DNA from: JADJXM01 sp937967285
GTDB lineage: Bacteria; Acidobacteriota; Blastocatellia; RBC074
Assembly: GCA_050249535.1 (NCBI GenBank)
Contig: JBFWQI010000020.1
Location: 1 to 64,000, forward strand
Direction: 5' to 3'
Length of the DNA stretch: 64,000 nucleotides
How positions within the stretch are numbered: the stretch's first letter is position 1; the number at the start of each line of letters is the position of its first letter. A program made the translations under genes and the position numbers. Positions 46,280-59,826 of the stretch are shown piece after piece. The notes beneath the pieces were generated by a model. The model worked only from the letters and a program-made list of their open reading frames with translations. It had not been told where the DNA came from and searched no databases.

Positions 46280-46744
46280 ATGGACCAGAATCGAAGGAGT
46301 GAATTGATCGACAGATATGCCGCGGGGTATGACGAGGTGGTTCGGGCGCTCGATGGATTTCCTGACGGGGCTTTGACCGCGCATCCGATCGCAGGGAAAT
46401 GGAGCGCCGCCGAGATAATTCACCACCTTGCCGACAGCGAGATGACCAGCGCCATCAGGCTGCGGCGCCTGCTGACCGATGAGAATCCGGTCATTCAGGG
46501 ATACGATCAGGACCTTTTCGCGACCGTCTTCAAATATAACGAACGCGAGATTGCGCCCTCGCTCGACGCATTCCGGGCCGCCCGCGAAACCACGGTGCAG
46601 ATCCTGCGCCGGATGTCGGATGACGAATGGAACCGGAAGGGAACCCACACCGAAAGCGGAGCGTACTCTGTCGACGACTGGCTCGAGATCTACGCCGCAC
46701 ACGCGCACGGACACGCCGACCAGATCCGCAGACTGCGCGAGGCG

Positions 46745-46750
<6 letters not shown>
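46280..46750 (+). CDS. DinB-family protein
   Basis: 156 aa four-helix-bundle protein of the DinB/YfiT metal-dependent superfamily, with candidate metal histidines in IIHHLADSE and in HAHGHADQI near the C-terminus. Members include thiol-S-transferases and uncharacterised proteins, so the reaction is not predicted. AGGAGA lies just upstream of the ATG. Its 3' end overlaps hisH (minus strand) by 6 bp. Leader begins in element D1. Confidence 0.85.
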
Positions 46751-49202
<2,452 letters not shown>

Positions 49203-49216
49203 CTCCTGACTCTTTC

Positions 49217-50512
49217 CTATTCGTAACGGATGGTGGCCGCGCGCGCGTGCGCATCGAAGCCTTCGGCGAGGGCGAGCCTCTCGATCAGCGTCGCCGTCCG
49301 CATCAGTTCCTCGCGCGTGTAGCGAACTATGCTGGTCCGTTTCAGGAAGTCATACACGCCGAGCGCCGATGAAAAACGCGCGGTTCCCCCTGTCGGCAGC
49401 ACGTGATTGGTGCCGGCGAAGTAATCGCCGACCGATTCGGGCGAATACGGGCCGATGAAGATCGCGCCGGCATTCGAGATCAGCGCGGCGGCCGCCTCGC
49501 TGTCGGCCGTCATGACCTCGACGTGTTCCGGCGCCAGCCGGTTGGCCAGTTCGCAGGCCGCCTCGATCGTTTCGACCACGATCAGCGCGCCGAAATCCGC
49601 CAGCGACTTTTCGATGATTCCCCGACGCGAAAGGCGTGCCGTCTGCTCCTGAAGTTCGTATTGGACGGCTTTTGCCAGCTCCTCGCTGGTCGTGATCAGA
49701 ATCGCCGCGGCGTCCTCTGAGTGTTCCGCCTGCGAGAGCAGGTCGGCTGCAACGTAATCCGGCCTCGCCGTCTCGTCCGCCACCACGACGATCTCGCTCG
49801 GCCCGGCGATCGAATCGATGTCGACCGCGCCGTAGACCAGCTTCTTGGCTGCCGCCACGTACTGGTTTCCGGGGCCGACGATCTTGTCGACCCGAGGGAT
49901 CGATTCCGTGCCGCAGGCCAGCGCCGCCACAGCCTGGGCGCCCCCGACGAGGTAGACCTCGAAGAGTTCGAGCTCGCGCAGGACGGCGGCTACCACCGGA
50001 TTCTGTGCGAACTGCGACGGAGGCGTGACGACCACGATCCGCGAGACGCCGGCCACCTGCGCGGGTATCGCATTCATCATCACCGTCGAGGGATACGCGG
50101 CGCTTCCGCCCGGCACGTAAAGGCCGACGATCTGCAGCGGACGCACGCGCTGTCCGAGCCTGACGCCGTTGGCGACCTCGATCTCCCAGTCCAGCGACAT
50201 CTGCTTTTCGTGATAGTAACGGATGTTGGCGATCGCCTCGCGCATGGCCGCGATCAGATCGTCGTCGACCTGCGAGGCGAGCGATTCGATCAGTTCGCGG
50301 CTCGCTCGGATCGTCTTCGGATCGAGATCGACCTGATCGAACTTCGACGTGTATTCTAGCAGCGCCTCGTCGCCCCGCAGAGTCACGTCCCGGACGATGG
50401 CCTCGACACGGGTCATTATCCCGGCATTCAGGCCGGCATGGCGGCCCAGTATGTTCTGCAGCTTCTCAGCGCGATCGAGCTGTGAGATATCCAGTTTGAT
50501 GATTTCGATCAT
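49217..50512 (-). CDS. hisD: Histidinol dehydrogenase
   Basis: Last two oxidations to histidine, zinc- and NAD-dependent. 431 aa with VPGGSAAYPSTVMMNAIPAQ, DKIVGPGNQYVAAAKKLVYG, AGPSEIVVVADE, QAEHSEDAAAILIT and GPYSPESVGDYFAGTNHVLP, all standard. Separated from hisG by a 364-bp gap holding element D2, so the his operon is either split here or read through. Confidence 0.96.
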   Translation of the reverse strand: MIEIIKLDISQLDRAEKLQNILGRHAGLNAGIMTRVEAIVRDVTLRGDEALLEYTSKFDQVDLDPKTIRASRELIESLASQVDDDLIAAMREAIANIRYYHEKQMSLDWEIEVANGVRLGQRVRPLQIVGLYVPGGSAAYPSTVMMNAIPAQVAGVSRIVVVTPPSQFAQNPVVAAVLRELELFEVYLVGGAQAVAALACGTESIPRVDKIVGPGNQYVAAAKKLVYGAVDIDSIAGPSEIVVVADETARPDYVAADLLSQAEHSEDAAAILITTSEELAKAVQYELQEQTARLSRRGIIEKSLADFGALIVVETIEAACELANRLAPEHVEVMTADSEAAAALISNAGAIFIGPYSPESVGDYFAGTNHVLPTGGTARFSSALGVYDFLKRTSIVRYTREELMRTATLIERLALAEGFDAHARAATIRYE

Positions 50513-50637
50513 GGTTTCTTGAATCCCAAGGTTCTTGTGCGCTTTCCAGCGGGTATTCCGAAAAACGCGTCCGTCCGGGATCAGATCGGGGCGGAACCTC
50601 GTCTTTTGAGAATAAGACTGGAAACTGGAAACTTGTT

Positions 50638-50860
50638 GTAACTACTCAGCCAACAGAGGGAAAAGAAAATTGGACAGGATTTACAGGGTTTGACAGGATT
50701 TACAGGATTAAATCCAAGGATAAAATGAGCTCGAATATAAATCGAAGCAGATTTGCCAGAGAAAACGGGCCTGAATGCCCTCTGACTTAATCCTGTAAAT
50801 CCTGTCAAATCCTGTAAATCCTGTCTAATTTCTTCTTTCCTCCGAGGGCTGAGCAGTTAC
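50638..50860. repeat. MITE-like element D2 (ACAGGATT family)
   Basis: 223 bp in the 50513-50876 gap between hisG and hisD. Ends GTAACTACTCAGCC and GGGCTGAGCAGTTAC; two ACAGGATT words each side; core 50725-50786 matches D1 and D3. Immediately outside, CTGGAAA-type words occur on both sides (50628-50636 and 50867-50877). The rest of the gap holds no gene. Confidence 0.92.
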
Positions 50861-50876
50861 AACTTGTAACTGGAAA

Positions 50877-52623
<1,747 letters not shown>

Positions 52624-52634
52624 AAAACTATCTT

Positions 52635-53573
52635 CTATTCAATCACCCGCCCGCGATTGTCGACCGCGACCTCTAGCCAGCGCGCCTCGACGCCGTGCTT
52701 TTTCATTCTCCCCACCATCTCGCGTCCGACAGTTTCGCCGTTATCGCGGACGAATGCGATCATGGTCGATCCCGCGCCGCTGATGGCTGTGCCGAGAAGT
52801 CCCGGATACCTGTCGATCTCGTCGTTGAGCGCGAGAACATCGCTCAGACCCGGGGCGAGCGGCGCGCGGTATGGCTGGTGCAGCCTGTCCCTGAGCGCCT
52901 CGGCCAGCAGATCGAATCGCCCGGCGGCCAGTGCCGCCTGCAGCAGCGCGGCGCGCTGAACATTGTATATGGCGTCGTGCCGGGTCACCATCTGCGGCAG
53001 GATCGCGCGCATCCGCGAGGTCTCCATCTCGAAGTCCGGCACGCAGATCACGACCCTCACCTCGTCCGGCCAGGGGCGCCTGACCGCCAGCAGCGATCTT
53101 CGCTCGGTCCCGGAGAAGTCGACGTACTCCTTGACCACCGCGACCACCATTCCGCCGAGCGTGCTCGGCGCCAGATTATCGCCATGCCCCTCGAACTGGA
53201 GCGCGTATTTGAAGAATTCGCTCTCAGCCAGCCTTTCGCCGCTCAGCGCTTCGTAGACGGAGATGCCCGCGATGATCGCCGAGCTGCTGCTGCCAAGGCC
53301 GCGCGAGAGCGGAATCTGACTGTCGATCCGAAGCCTCGCGCCGCTCAGCGGACGGTTTCTTTCGGCCGCAACATAGCGTGCCGCCCGGATGATCAGATTA
53401 TTCTCGTCGCGGGGCACCTTGTCCGCCCCCTCGCCCGTCGGGACGATCTCGAAGCCATGGCTCCGCGGCTCGACCTCCAGATCGAGATAGAGCGACAGCG
53501 CCAGACCGCAGGTGTCGAAGCTCGCTCCCAGATTAGATGTCGATGCGGGGACCGTTATCCGGTGGGTTGTCAT
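52635..53573 (-). CDS. thrB: Homoserine kinase
   Basis: GHMP-family kinase making O-phosphohomoserine for threonine synthesis. 312 aa with PASTSNLGASFDTCGLAL at the N-terminus, the ATP loop PLSRGLGSSSSAIIAG, and C-terminal GTAISGAGSTMIAFV. It lies 11 bp upstream of hisZ in the same direction, linking threonine and histidine genes. No thrA or thrC nearby. Confidence 0.94.
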   Translation of the reverse strand: MTTHRITVPASTSNLGASFDTCGLALSLYLDLEVEPRSHGFEIVPTGEGADKVPRDENNLIIRAARYVAAERNRPLSGARLRIDSQIPLSRGLGSSSSAIIAGISVYEALSGERLAESEFFKYALQFEGHGDNLAPSTLGGMVVAVVKEYVDFSGTERRSLLAVRRPWPDEVRVVICVPDFEMETSRMRAILPQMVTRHDAIYNVQRAALLQAALAAGRFDLLAEALRDRLHQPYRAPLAPGLSDVLALNDEIDRYPGLLGTAISGAGSTMIAFVRDNGETVGREMVGRMKKHGVEARWLEVAVDNRGRVIE

Positions 53574-53619
53574 TCAGGGATCAGATTCCTTCCTGATTTA
53601 TTCAGCGGGGTTCCGTGTC

Positions 53620-54648
53620 TCAGGCTCCGATGTATCTCGCGTACAACGAACGGGCGAGATTGGGATCGTCCGTTCCTTTGATGATGCTGCGCGCGTCGGG
53701 GAAGACTGTGATCTCCTGTTCGCCGATCCGGAACTTCAGCAAATAGCGATTGTAACTCACTTCGCAGATATCTCGCAGCTGGGATGCCAGATCGTCGAAA
53801 TCGACGCTCACCCCGCCGGCCGGAGTGATCTGGACCGCGTTCCGGCCGCAGAGCGTGGTGGCCAGCTGGCCTCCCGATGCGTTGAGCGAATCGTAAATGC
53901 CCCGGATGCAGGTCCGGCAGTCGGACTGCGCCCTCAGCCCCTCGATTCCGAGCCGGGCATGCCTGTTCTCCCAGAGATCGATCTGAATCAGCGAGCCGTG
54001 CAGGAGTTCGGTCTTTCCGGTCAGAATCTTGATCGCTTCGGTCACCTGATAGGCCGAGACGGCCGCGATCGCCGGCAGGATGACGCCGGCCGTGTCGCAG
54101 GTCGGAGCCGTCCCTGGCGCGGGCATCTCCGGAAAGACGCAGCGCAGGCAGGGCGTCCGGCCCGGCAGAACGCTCATCTGGACGCCGTATGCCCCGATCA
54201 CCGCACCGTATACCCACGGGATTCCGAGTTTGACCGCGACGTCGTTGATCAGATATCGAACCTCGAAGTTGTCCGTTCCGTCGAGGATCAGATCGACTCC
54301 TCGAACCAGCTCTTCGATATTCGAATAGTTGACGTCCTTGACGACGGGCTCGATCTCCACTTCCGAGTTGATGCGCGCGATCCGCTCGGCCGCCGCGACG
54401 GCCTTGGGCAGCCGTTCCGCGACGTGCCGCTCCTCGAACATGACCTGTCGCTGGAGGTTGGACTCCTCGATGAAGTCGCGGTCGATCAGCCGCATCCAGC
54501 CGACCCCGGCCCTCGAAAGCATCTCCGCATGCATCGCGCCGAGCGCGCCGCAACCGATGATCGCGACGCGACTCCGCGCGAGTTTCTGTTGACCGTCCCG
54601 GCCGATGCCCTGGAAAAGCGTCTGCCGGGAATATCTGTCAGGGTTCAT
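53620..54648 (-). CDS. ThiF/MoeB-family adenylyltransferase
   Basis: E1-like enzyme that adenylates the C-terminal glycine of a ubiquitin-like sulfur carrier (MoaD, ThiS or similar). 342 aa: RYSRQTLFQGIGRDGQQKL, nucleotide loop IIGCGALGAMHAEMLSRAG, arginine finger region ESNLQRQVMF, DGTDNFEVRYLINDV, and zinc ligands in CLRC and CRTC. The C-terminal extension carries a small carrier-like or rhodanese-free region (ITPAGGVSVDFDDLASQLRDI). No carrier gene is adjacent, so pathway is open. Confidence 0.88.
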   Translation of the reverse strand: MNPDRYSRQTLFQGIGRDGQQKLARSRVAIIGCGALGAMHAEMLSRAGVGWMRLIDRDFIEESNLQRQVMFEERHVAERLPKAVAAAERIARINSEVEIEPVVKDVNYSNIEELVRGVDLILDGTDNFEVRYLINDVAVKLGIPWVYGAVIGAYGVQMSVLPGRTPCLRCVFPEMPAPGTAPTCDTAGVILPAIAAVSAYQVTEAIKILTGKTELLHGSLIQIDLWENRHARLGIEGLRAQSDCRTCIRGIYDSLNASGGQLATTLCGRNAVQITPAGGVSVDFDDLASQLRDICEVSYNRYLLKFRIGEQEITVFPDARSIIKGTDDPNLARSLYARYIGA

Positions 54649-54656
54649 TTGAAGTT

Positions 54657-55322
54657 CTATCTGGTAGTTCGGATCAGCAGCTCGGTTCCGGATTCGAGTT
54701 TCACCTTCTTGCTTCCGCGGATGTAGGAACCGCCGGCGCCGGCCGCGGCTCCGACCGCTGCCCCGATGGCCGCTCCCTTGCCTCCGCCCGCGATGGCACC
54801 GATGACCGCGCCGAGCGCGGCTCCACCGCCGGTCGCCACGGCCGTCTCCTTGCCCTTGCTGCCGCTGCGAACGTTGCCCTCCTCGTCGACCTTGCCGGCA
54901 TCCTCGCCGTAGATCTCAATGACCTGGGCCGCTAAGTTGAGCGTCTCGCCGTTGACCAGCCTGATCCTGTCGAAGCTCAGCACCAGCTCCGTCTGCCCCT
55001 TGAGCTTGCCCGATTTGTCGACGCGCGAGATGTGCCCCTCGACCGTCGCGTCTGCATAGCGGTCGGGTTTCATGACGATGGCGGTGAACTTGTCGCCGTC
55101 CTGGGATTTCTTGGTGTCGATCTCGTCATCCAGACGGATGCGCAGGTCTGTTCCCCTCGGTATGACTGTCGCACGGCGCGTCGTCCTGGTCGTGGTCCGC
55201 GTCGAACGCTTTTTGGTCTGCGCCTCGGCATCTATTAATAATGTCCCGCACAGCGACGCCAGAGCCAGCGCGACAAAGCTGAGGCGCATGGCCTGAATTA
55301 AATGTCTCTGGTTATGCAGCAT
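54657..55322 (-). CDS. Secreted glycine-zipper protein
   Basis: 221 aa. Signal peptide (LSFVALALASLCGTLLIDAEAQ), a Thr/Arg-rich linker, a beta-rich domain (VIPRGTDLRIRLDDEIDTKKSQDGDKFTAIV) like conjugal-transfer TrbI or S1-type barrel modules, and a glycine-zipper membrane-like stretch (AALGAVIGAIAGGGKGAAIGAAVGAAAGAGG). Probably outer-membrane or periplasmic; function unknown. AAGGAGAG lies about 6 nt before the ATG. Confidence 0.78.
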   Translation of the reverse strand: MLHNQRHLIQAMRLSFVALALASLCGTLLIDAEAQTKKRSTRTTTRTTRRATVIPRGTDLRIRLDDEIDTKKSQDGDKFTAIVMKPDRYADATVEGHISRVDKSGKLKGQTELVLSFDRIRLVNGETLNLAAQVIEIYGEDAGKVDEEGNVRSGSKGKETAVATGGGAALGAVIGAIAGGGKGAAIGAAVGAAAGAGGSYIRGSKKVKLESGTELLIRTTR

Positions 55323-55475
55323 GGTTTCTCTCCTTTTAAACGATCGGCATGTTCTGGAAATTTCCGGTCTGGGGGAACGTTAAGACCCAGATTAGCAGAC
55401 ATTCGACGGGCTGAAAAGGTGATCCATATTGAGGATAGCCGGCCTCTCCGGCTTTACTTAGCTGTGCACGGTTTT

Positions 55476-55481
55476 TATAAT
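55476..55481 (+). promoter_or_regulatory. -10 box upstream of cax
   Basis: Consensus TATAAT about 38 nt before the cax start; the -35 region (TTACTT at a 17-nt spacing) is weak. Confidence 0.45.
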
Positions 55482-55518
55482 CTCGGCTCGTAAGTACACA
55501 GACCGATATCCAATATTT

Positions 55519-56610
55519 ATGCTTAAAAAACTCTTCGCGCCGGAAAATCTTCTCAACTGGCTGCTCATCTTCGTTCCCGTGGCGGTGGTCCTGGAACTGA
55601 TGCATGCCAGTCCGATCGCCATCTTCGCCGCTTCCGCCATTTCGATCGTCCCGCTCGCGGGATGGATGGGACGCGCCACGGAGCATCTGGCTGAAAAGCT
55701 GGGGGAGGGAATCGGAGGGCTGCTCAACGCCACATTCGGCAATGCCGCCGAACTGATCATCGCGCTGATGGCGATGCGAAGAGGGCTCTTCGACGTCGTC
55801 AAGGCATCGATCACCGGCTCGATCATCGGCAATATCCTGCTCGTCCTCGGGCTGAGCATTCTTCTCGGCGGGCTCAAATATCCGCGCCAGGTCTTCAACA
55901 AAACCGCCGCTTCGCTCGGCTCGACGCTCCTTGGCTTGTCCGCCATCGCGCTGCTGATGCCGGCCGTCTTTCACATCATCGTCGTCGGCAAACCGAACGT
56001 CCGCGAGCAGGACCTGAGCCTCGAAATCGCAATCGTCCTCTTTATCACCTACATCCTGAGCCTGATCTTCACGCTCAAGACCCATACGCATCTCTATTCA
56101 GGCAGCCTCGAGCACAGCGGAGAAGCTCACGGCGGCGGCGGACAGGGCTGGAGCCGCGGCAAATCGCTGCTCGTTCTGCTGATCGCCACCTCGATGGTCG
56201 CCCTGATGAGCGAGTTTCTGGTCGGCGCGGTCGATGAGGCGTCGAAGGCGCTCGGTCTGACCGAGGTCTTCGTCGGCGTGATTCTTGTCGCCATCATCGG
56301 CAATGCCGCGGAGCATTCCACCGCCATTCTGGTGGCCCTCAAGAACAAGATGGACCTCGCGCTCAACATCGCCATCGGGTCGAGTATGCAGATTGCCCTC
56401 TTCGTCGCCCCGGTCCTGGTCTTCGCCAGCTATCTTTTCGGGACGCCGATGAACCTTCTCTTCACTCCGCTGGAGGTGATCACGATTGCCGTTTCGGTGG
56501 CGATCGTCGCGCTGATCTCTCAGGATGGCGAGTCTAACTGGATGGAAGGCGCACTGCTGCTCTCAGTCTATGCGATTCTCGGAATAACCTTCTACTGGCT
56601 GCCGATCTGA
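55519..56610 (+). CDS. cax: Calcium/proton exchanger, CaCA family
   Basis: 363 aa inner-membrane antiporter expelling Ca2+ in exchange for protons. About eleven hydrophobic segments in two inverted halves, each with the CaCA alpha repeat: GLLNATFGNAAELIIALMA and VAIIGNAAEHSTAILVALKNK. A His/Gly-rich cytosolic loop (EHSGEAHGGGGQGW) separates them, as in the Cax subfamily. No clear Shine-Dalgarno; the start is placed before the first helix. Convergent with the next gene (5 bp gap). Confidence 0.92.
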   Translation: MLKKLFAPENLLNWLLIFVPVAVVLELMHASPIAIFAASAISIVPLAGWMGRATEHLAEKLGEGIGGLLNATFGNAAELIIALMAMRRGLFDVVKASITGSIIGNILLVLGLSILLGGLKYPRQVFNKTAASLGSTLLGLSAIALLMPAVFHIIVVGKPNVREQDLSLEIAIVLFITYILSLIFTLKTHTHLYSGSLEHSGEAHGGGGQGWSRGKSLLVLLIATSMVALMSEFLVGAVDEASKALGLTEVFVGVILVAIIGNAAEHSTAILVALKNKMDLALNIAIGSSMQIALFVAPVLVFASYLFGTPMNLLFTPLEVITIAVSVAIVALISQDGESNWMEGALLLSVYAILGITFYWLPI

Positions 56611-56615
56611 CGGGT

Positions 56616-57347
56616 TCATCTTTCGCGCCGGGCATGAGCCTGATGAAGTTCGCTCCAGACGATCTTCTCGATATCGCCGGCTCGCGACTCGAGTCGTCTC
56701 AGCAGTTCGTCCCGTTCAGAGAGCCGCGCGCGAAAATCGGTTCCGATCGATTCCAGTCCCCGCTTGCGGTTCCGGTCCAGCAGCATCTCATTGGTCCGGT
56801 CGACCAGATCGATCACGGACCTTCCAAGCGCATGGTCGCTCAGAATGTGAACCGCATGCGACATCTCATGTCCCAGCACCTCGGCGTACCGCTCTACCCG
56901 TCCAAGCCCCTCAAAGGGAATCAGACCGTTTCTCAACCTGTTCCGGTCGGCCACGATTGCCTGGTCGATATTTGAAAGATTGAGCCTGATCACCCCGACA
57001 TGACGGCCGCCTTTGGGATCGAACTTCCTGAGCGCGAAACTTCCCGCTACGTTGATCGCCCCGCGCCGCTTTCTCATGTCGATATAGATCGTGTGCCCGC
57101 TGCCTTCCAGCCACTCCCAGAGCCGCTTCAATGTCGGATGGACCGGGCGCCCCTCCTCATCCTCGAGCCGGATTAAATCGACTATCTCCTGCCATTGCTG
57201 CCGCTCGCGGCGATTGCCGGTCAACGGTACTATGCCTCCAGCCTCCTCAACCCGCCTCTGCCCGTCCTGGCTTCCGGCCTCTGTCCCGCTGAATCCAAGC
57301 ATCATCAATGATGTCAATAATATACACATCCTGCTGCTGACCTTCAT
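56616..57347 (-). CDS. Secreted zincin-like hypothetical protein
   Basis: 243 aa. Signal peptide (MCILLTSLMMLGFSGTEAGS), then a domain with a zinc-metalloprotease HEXXH motif in EVLGHEMSHAVHILSD, next to ALGRSVIDLVDRTNEML. The beta strands before it (HTIYIDMRKRRGAINVAGSF, GGRHVGVIRLNLSNID) suggest a zincin fold. I do not recognise the family; the third zinc ligand is not obvious. Peptidase activity is an inference. GGAGG lies just before the ATG. Confidence 0.72.
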   Translation of the reverse strand: MKVSSRMCILLTSLMMLGFSGTEAGSQDGQRRVEEAGGIVPLTGNRRERQQWQEIVDLIRLEDEEGRPVHPTLKRLWEWLEGSGHTIYIDMRKRRGAINVAGSFALRKFDPKGGRHVGVIRLNLSNIDQAIVADRNRLRNGLIPFEGLGRVERYAEVLGHEMSHAVHILSDHALGRSVIDLVDRTNEMLLDRNRKRGLESIGTDFRARLSERDELLRRLESRAGDIEKIVWSELHQAHARRER

Positions 57348-57576
57348 GCGGCCTCCGCCTGTTGCCTGTTTGTCTTCTTCTTGTTTTCCCGGTCCGGGAG
57401 ATGCCTGCTCTCTTTACAGAGACTTGTATAAAATACAGTAAGTCTTTACTAATTACAAAATTAAATCTTAAAAAATTGGAAATTATAAAGATTTGTGGAT
57501 TTGCGGGAATGCTGCGGGGCAGGGAACCGATCAGGGATAAGTTGGCGATTTGGAAAAAAGTGCCGTAAAAGGAGAG

Positions 57577-57795
57577 AGGCTCAAAGGTGCCTCACTCACC
57601 TTTGAGCCTTTTGATGCGATACTCACTAAAAATGTCGGGTGATCTTTTTAAAGCTCCTCGGATAGCCTCACTCTATCCGGAATCTCCGCTCGGCTTTTAA
57701 CCTCGCTTTGATCACCGTTCTTGCACCCTTACACGCACCAGGCAATGGAAAGTTCCACGGATTTCGAATATTTTTCCGGAAAAATTCAAAAAGAG
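57577..57795. ncRNA. Structured RNA motif, copy 1 (unassigned family)
   Basis: Hairpin 1: AGGCTCAAAGGTG (57577-57589), loop CCTCACT, CACCTTTGAGCCT (57597-57609), 13 perfect pairs. Closing helix: GGTGATC (57638-57644) with GATCACC (57710-57716), enclosing hairpin 2: CGGATA (57659-57664), loop GCCTCACTC, TATCCG (57674-57679). Conserved 3' part: TTGCACCCTTACACGC and AAAGTTCCA, then an A/T-rich tail. Copy 2 at 58110 keeps loops and helices but changes the stem bases in pairs. Direction of transcription is not certain. No protein gene is plausible here. Confidence 0.6.
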
Positions 57796-57899
57796 ATCTG
57801 TTTTTATTCAAGTTGTTTGTTATCAATAGTTTGCAGCCAGAGGCCGGCCGGTTTTTTTATCGCAGAGGGGCAGAGGAGGGCAGATATTGTTAAGAATTT

Positions 57900-58074
57900 G
57901 GAGGAAAGAAGAAATCGTACAGGATTAACAAGATGAAACCTTAAAATGAGCTCGAATATAAATCGAAGTCCATTTGCCAGGGAATACGGGCCTGAACATC
58001 CTCAGGCTCAACCCTGTAAATCCTGTCTGGTCCCGTCCAATTTTCTTTTTCTCCTCTGCGGGCTGAGCCGTTAC
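57900..58074. repeat. Degenerate MITE-like element D3, between the two RNA-motif copies
   Basis: Right end GGGCTGAGCCGTTAC (58060-58074); inner ACAGGATTAAC / CCTGTAAATCCTGT words; core 57946-58007 matches D1 and D2. The left terminus is altered: the sequence before it (57861-57885) is CGCAGAGGGGCAGAGGAGGG, a different repeat word, so the element may have been truncated or joined to another repeat. Confidence 0.8.
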
Positions 58075-58108
58075 AAAGATTGTGCAGATTTCAGGGGGTA
58101 AAAATAGT

Positions 58109-58310
<202 letters not shown>

Positions 58311-58318
58311 TTTATATC

Positions 58319-58349
<31 letters not shown>

Positions 58350-58378
58350 GTTAGAGGGAAAGCCCGATACTCCGTGAT

Positions 58379-58624
58379 ATGGAAGAATTTCGGAAAAAAA
58401 CGGGTCATGCGGGCAGTGGAGTGGAATCGACTCCATCGTATCCGGAATCGATCGAAAAGATGAGCGAGAAGTGGCGGAGTATCCAGAAGGAGGAAGGGTC
58501 TGCGGATACGAGATCGTTCTTCGAGCGAAATTTTCTGGCGGTCGGCCTGATGGTGGGGTTCTTGATCATTGCGCTGATAGTTGTGATCGGCGGGTTCGCG
58601 TTTCTGGTGTGGAACGCACAATGA
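58379..58624 (+). CDS. Small single-pass membrane protein
   Basis: 81 aa: a hydrophilic N-terminal 50 residues (EFRKKTGHAGSGVESTPSYP) and a C-terminal transmembrane helix (FLAVGLMVGFLIIALIVVIGGFAFLVW). Tail-anchored topology, unknown function. No clear ribosome site. It lies 18 bp upstream of namZ and is probably co-transcribed with it; it starts about 70 bp after RNA-motif copy 2. Confidence 0.6.
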   Translation: MEEFRKKTGHAGSGVESTPSYPESIEKMSEKWRSIQKEEGSADTRSFFERNFLAVGLMVGFLIIALIVVIGGFAFLVWNAQ

Positions 58625-58642
58625 GGATCATCTGAAAACCGC

Positions 58643-59815
58643 ATGAAAAGGATTAGACTGGGACTTGAACTGGCGCTGGAGCGGGGCGGGGAAGTCTTTG
58701 CCGGGCGGCGCGTGGGATTGATCTGCAATCCGTCATCGGTCGATGGCGGGTTCCGGCATGCGGCCGATCTGTTCGCTGCACATCCGGAGATCGATCTGAG
58801 AGCGGTTTTCGGGCCGCAGCACGGGATCAGGGGAGAGACTCAGGACAATATGATCGAATGGGAGGGGTTCGTCGATCCGCGAACAGGGATCCCCGCCTAT
58901 TCGCTGTACGGCCGGGTGCGGAAGCCTGCGCCGGAGATGCTGGCGGATGTCGATCTGCTGGTCTTTGACGTTCAGGATGTCGGAACGCGAGTTTATACCT
59001 TCATCTACACGATGGCGCTGGCGATGGAGGCGGCGAGGGAGAGCGGGAAATCGGTGATGGTCCTCGACCGGCCGAATCCGATCACATGTAATAAGATAGA
59101 GGGGAGCCTGCTCGAACCCGGGACTGAGTCCTTCGTCGGGATGTATCCGATTCCGATGCGGCATGGGATGACGGCGGGAGAGCTGGCGCGGCTGTTCAAT
59201 TCCGGATTCGGGATCGGCTGCGATCTGACGGTCGTGGCGATGGAGGGGTACGGTCGCGGGATGTGGTTTGACGAGACGGGAGCGCCGTGGGTGCTGCCGT
59301 CGCCAAACATGCCGACTCCGGAGACTGCGGTGGTCTATCCCGGGACGGTCTATGTCGAGGGGACGAAGTTGAGCGAGGGCAGGGGGACCACGCGCCCGTT
59401 CGAGCTGATCGGGGCGCCGTACGCCGATTCGTATGATCTGGCCGGCCTGCTCAACGGGCTCGACCTGCCGGGCGCGTATTTCAGGCCGCACAGTTTTCAG
59501 CCGACGTTTCAGAAGGAGGCCGGGCGGCTCTGCCACGGCGTGCAGATTCATGTGACGGATAGGGAGGCGTTCCGTCCAGTGATAACAGGTATCGCGGTGA
59601 TCAAGGCGTTTCACGACCTTTACCCGGGTGAGTTCAGATGGCAGGATGCTCCTTACGAGTATGTCTTCGACAGGCCGGCGTTCGACGTCATTGCCGGCGG
59701 GAGCACGCTGCGCGAGCAGATCGAGCGGGGGGCGTCGGTCGCTGAGATCGCCGCTTCGTGGGAAGCCGATGAAGCGAAGTTCGCCGGGATGAGGGCTCCG
59801 CATCTGCTCTATTGA
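58643..59815 (+). CDS. DUF1343 protein, exo-beta-N-acetylmuramidase (NamZ) family
   Basis: 390 aa. Matches the DUF1343 family, whose characterised member NamZ removes terminal N-acetylmuramic acid from peptidoglycan fragments. Visible: RVGLICNPSSVDGGFRHAADLF, FGPQHGIRGETQDNMIEWEG, LLVFDVQDVGTRVYTFIYTM, PSPNMPTPETAVVYPGTVYVEGTKLSEGRGTTRPFE. No signal peptide, so probably cytosolic here, in recycling. Followed at once by an FmdE-like gene. Confidence 0.88.
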   Translation: MKRIRLGLELALERGGEVFAGRRVGLICNPSSVDGGFRHAADLFAAHPEIDLRAVFGPQHGIRGETQDNMIEWEGFVDPRTGIPAYSLYGRVRKPAPEMLADVDLLVFDVQDVGTRVYTFIYTMALAMEAARESGKSVMVLDRPNPITCNKIEGSLLEPGTESFVGMYPIPMRHGMTAGELARLFNSGFGIGCDLTVVAMEGYGRGMWFDETGAPWVLPSPNMPTPETAVVYPGTVYVEGTKLSEGRGTTRPFELIGAPYADSYDLAGLLNGLDLPGAYFRPHSFQPTFQKEAGRLCHGVQIHVTDREAFRPVITGIAVIKAFHDLYPGEFRWQDAPYEYVFDRPAFDVIAGGSTLREQIERGASVAEIAASWEADEAKFAGMRAPHLLY

Positions 59816-59826
59816 ATGAGGTGACG

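Noticed and set aside
57708..57936. Small open frames in the 57.4-58.4 kb region
   Set aside because: No ribosome site, unusual composition, and they run across the structured motif and repeat element.
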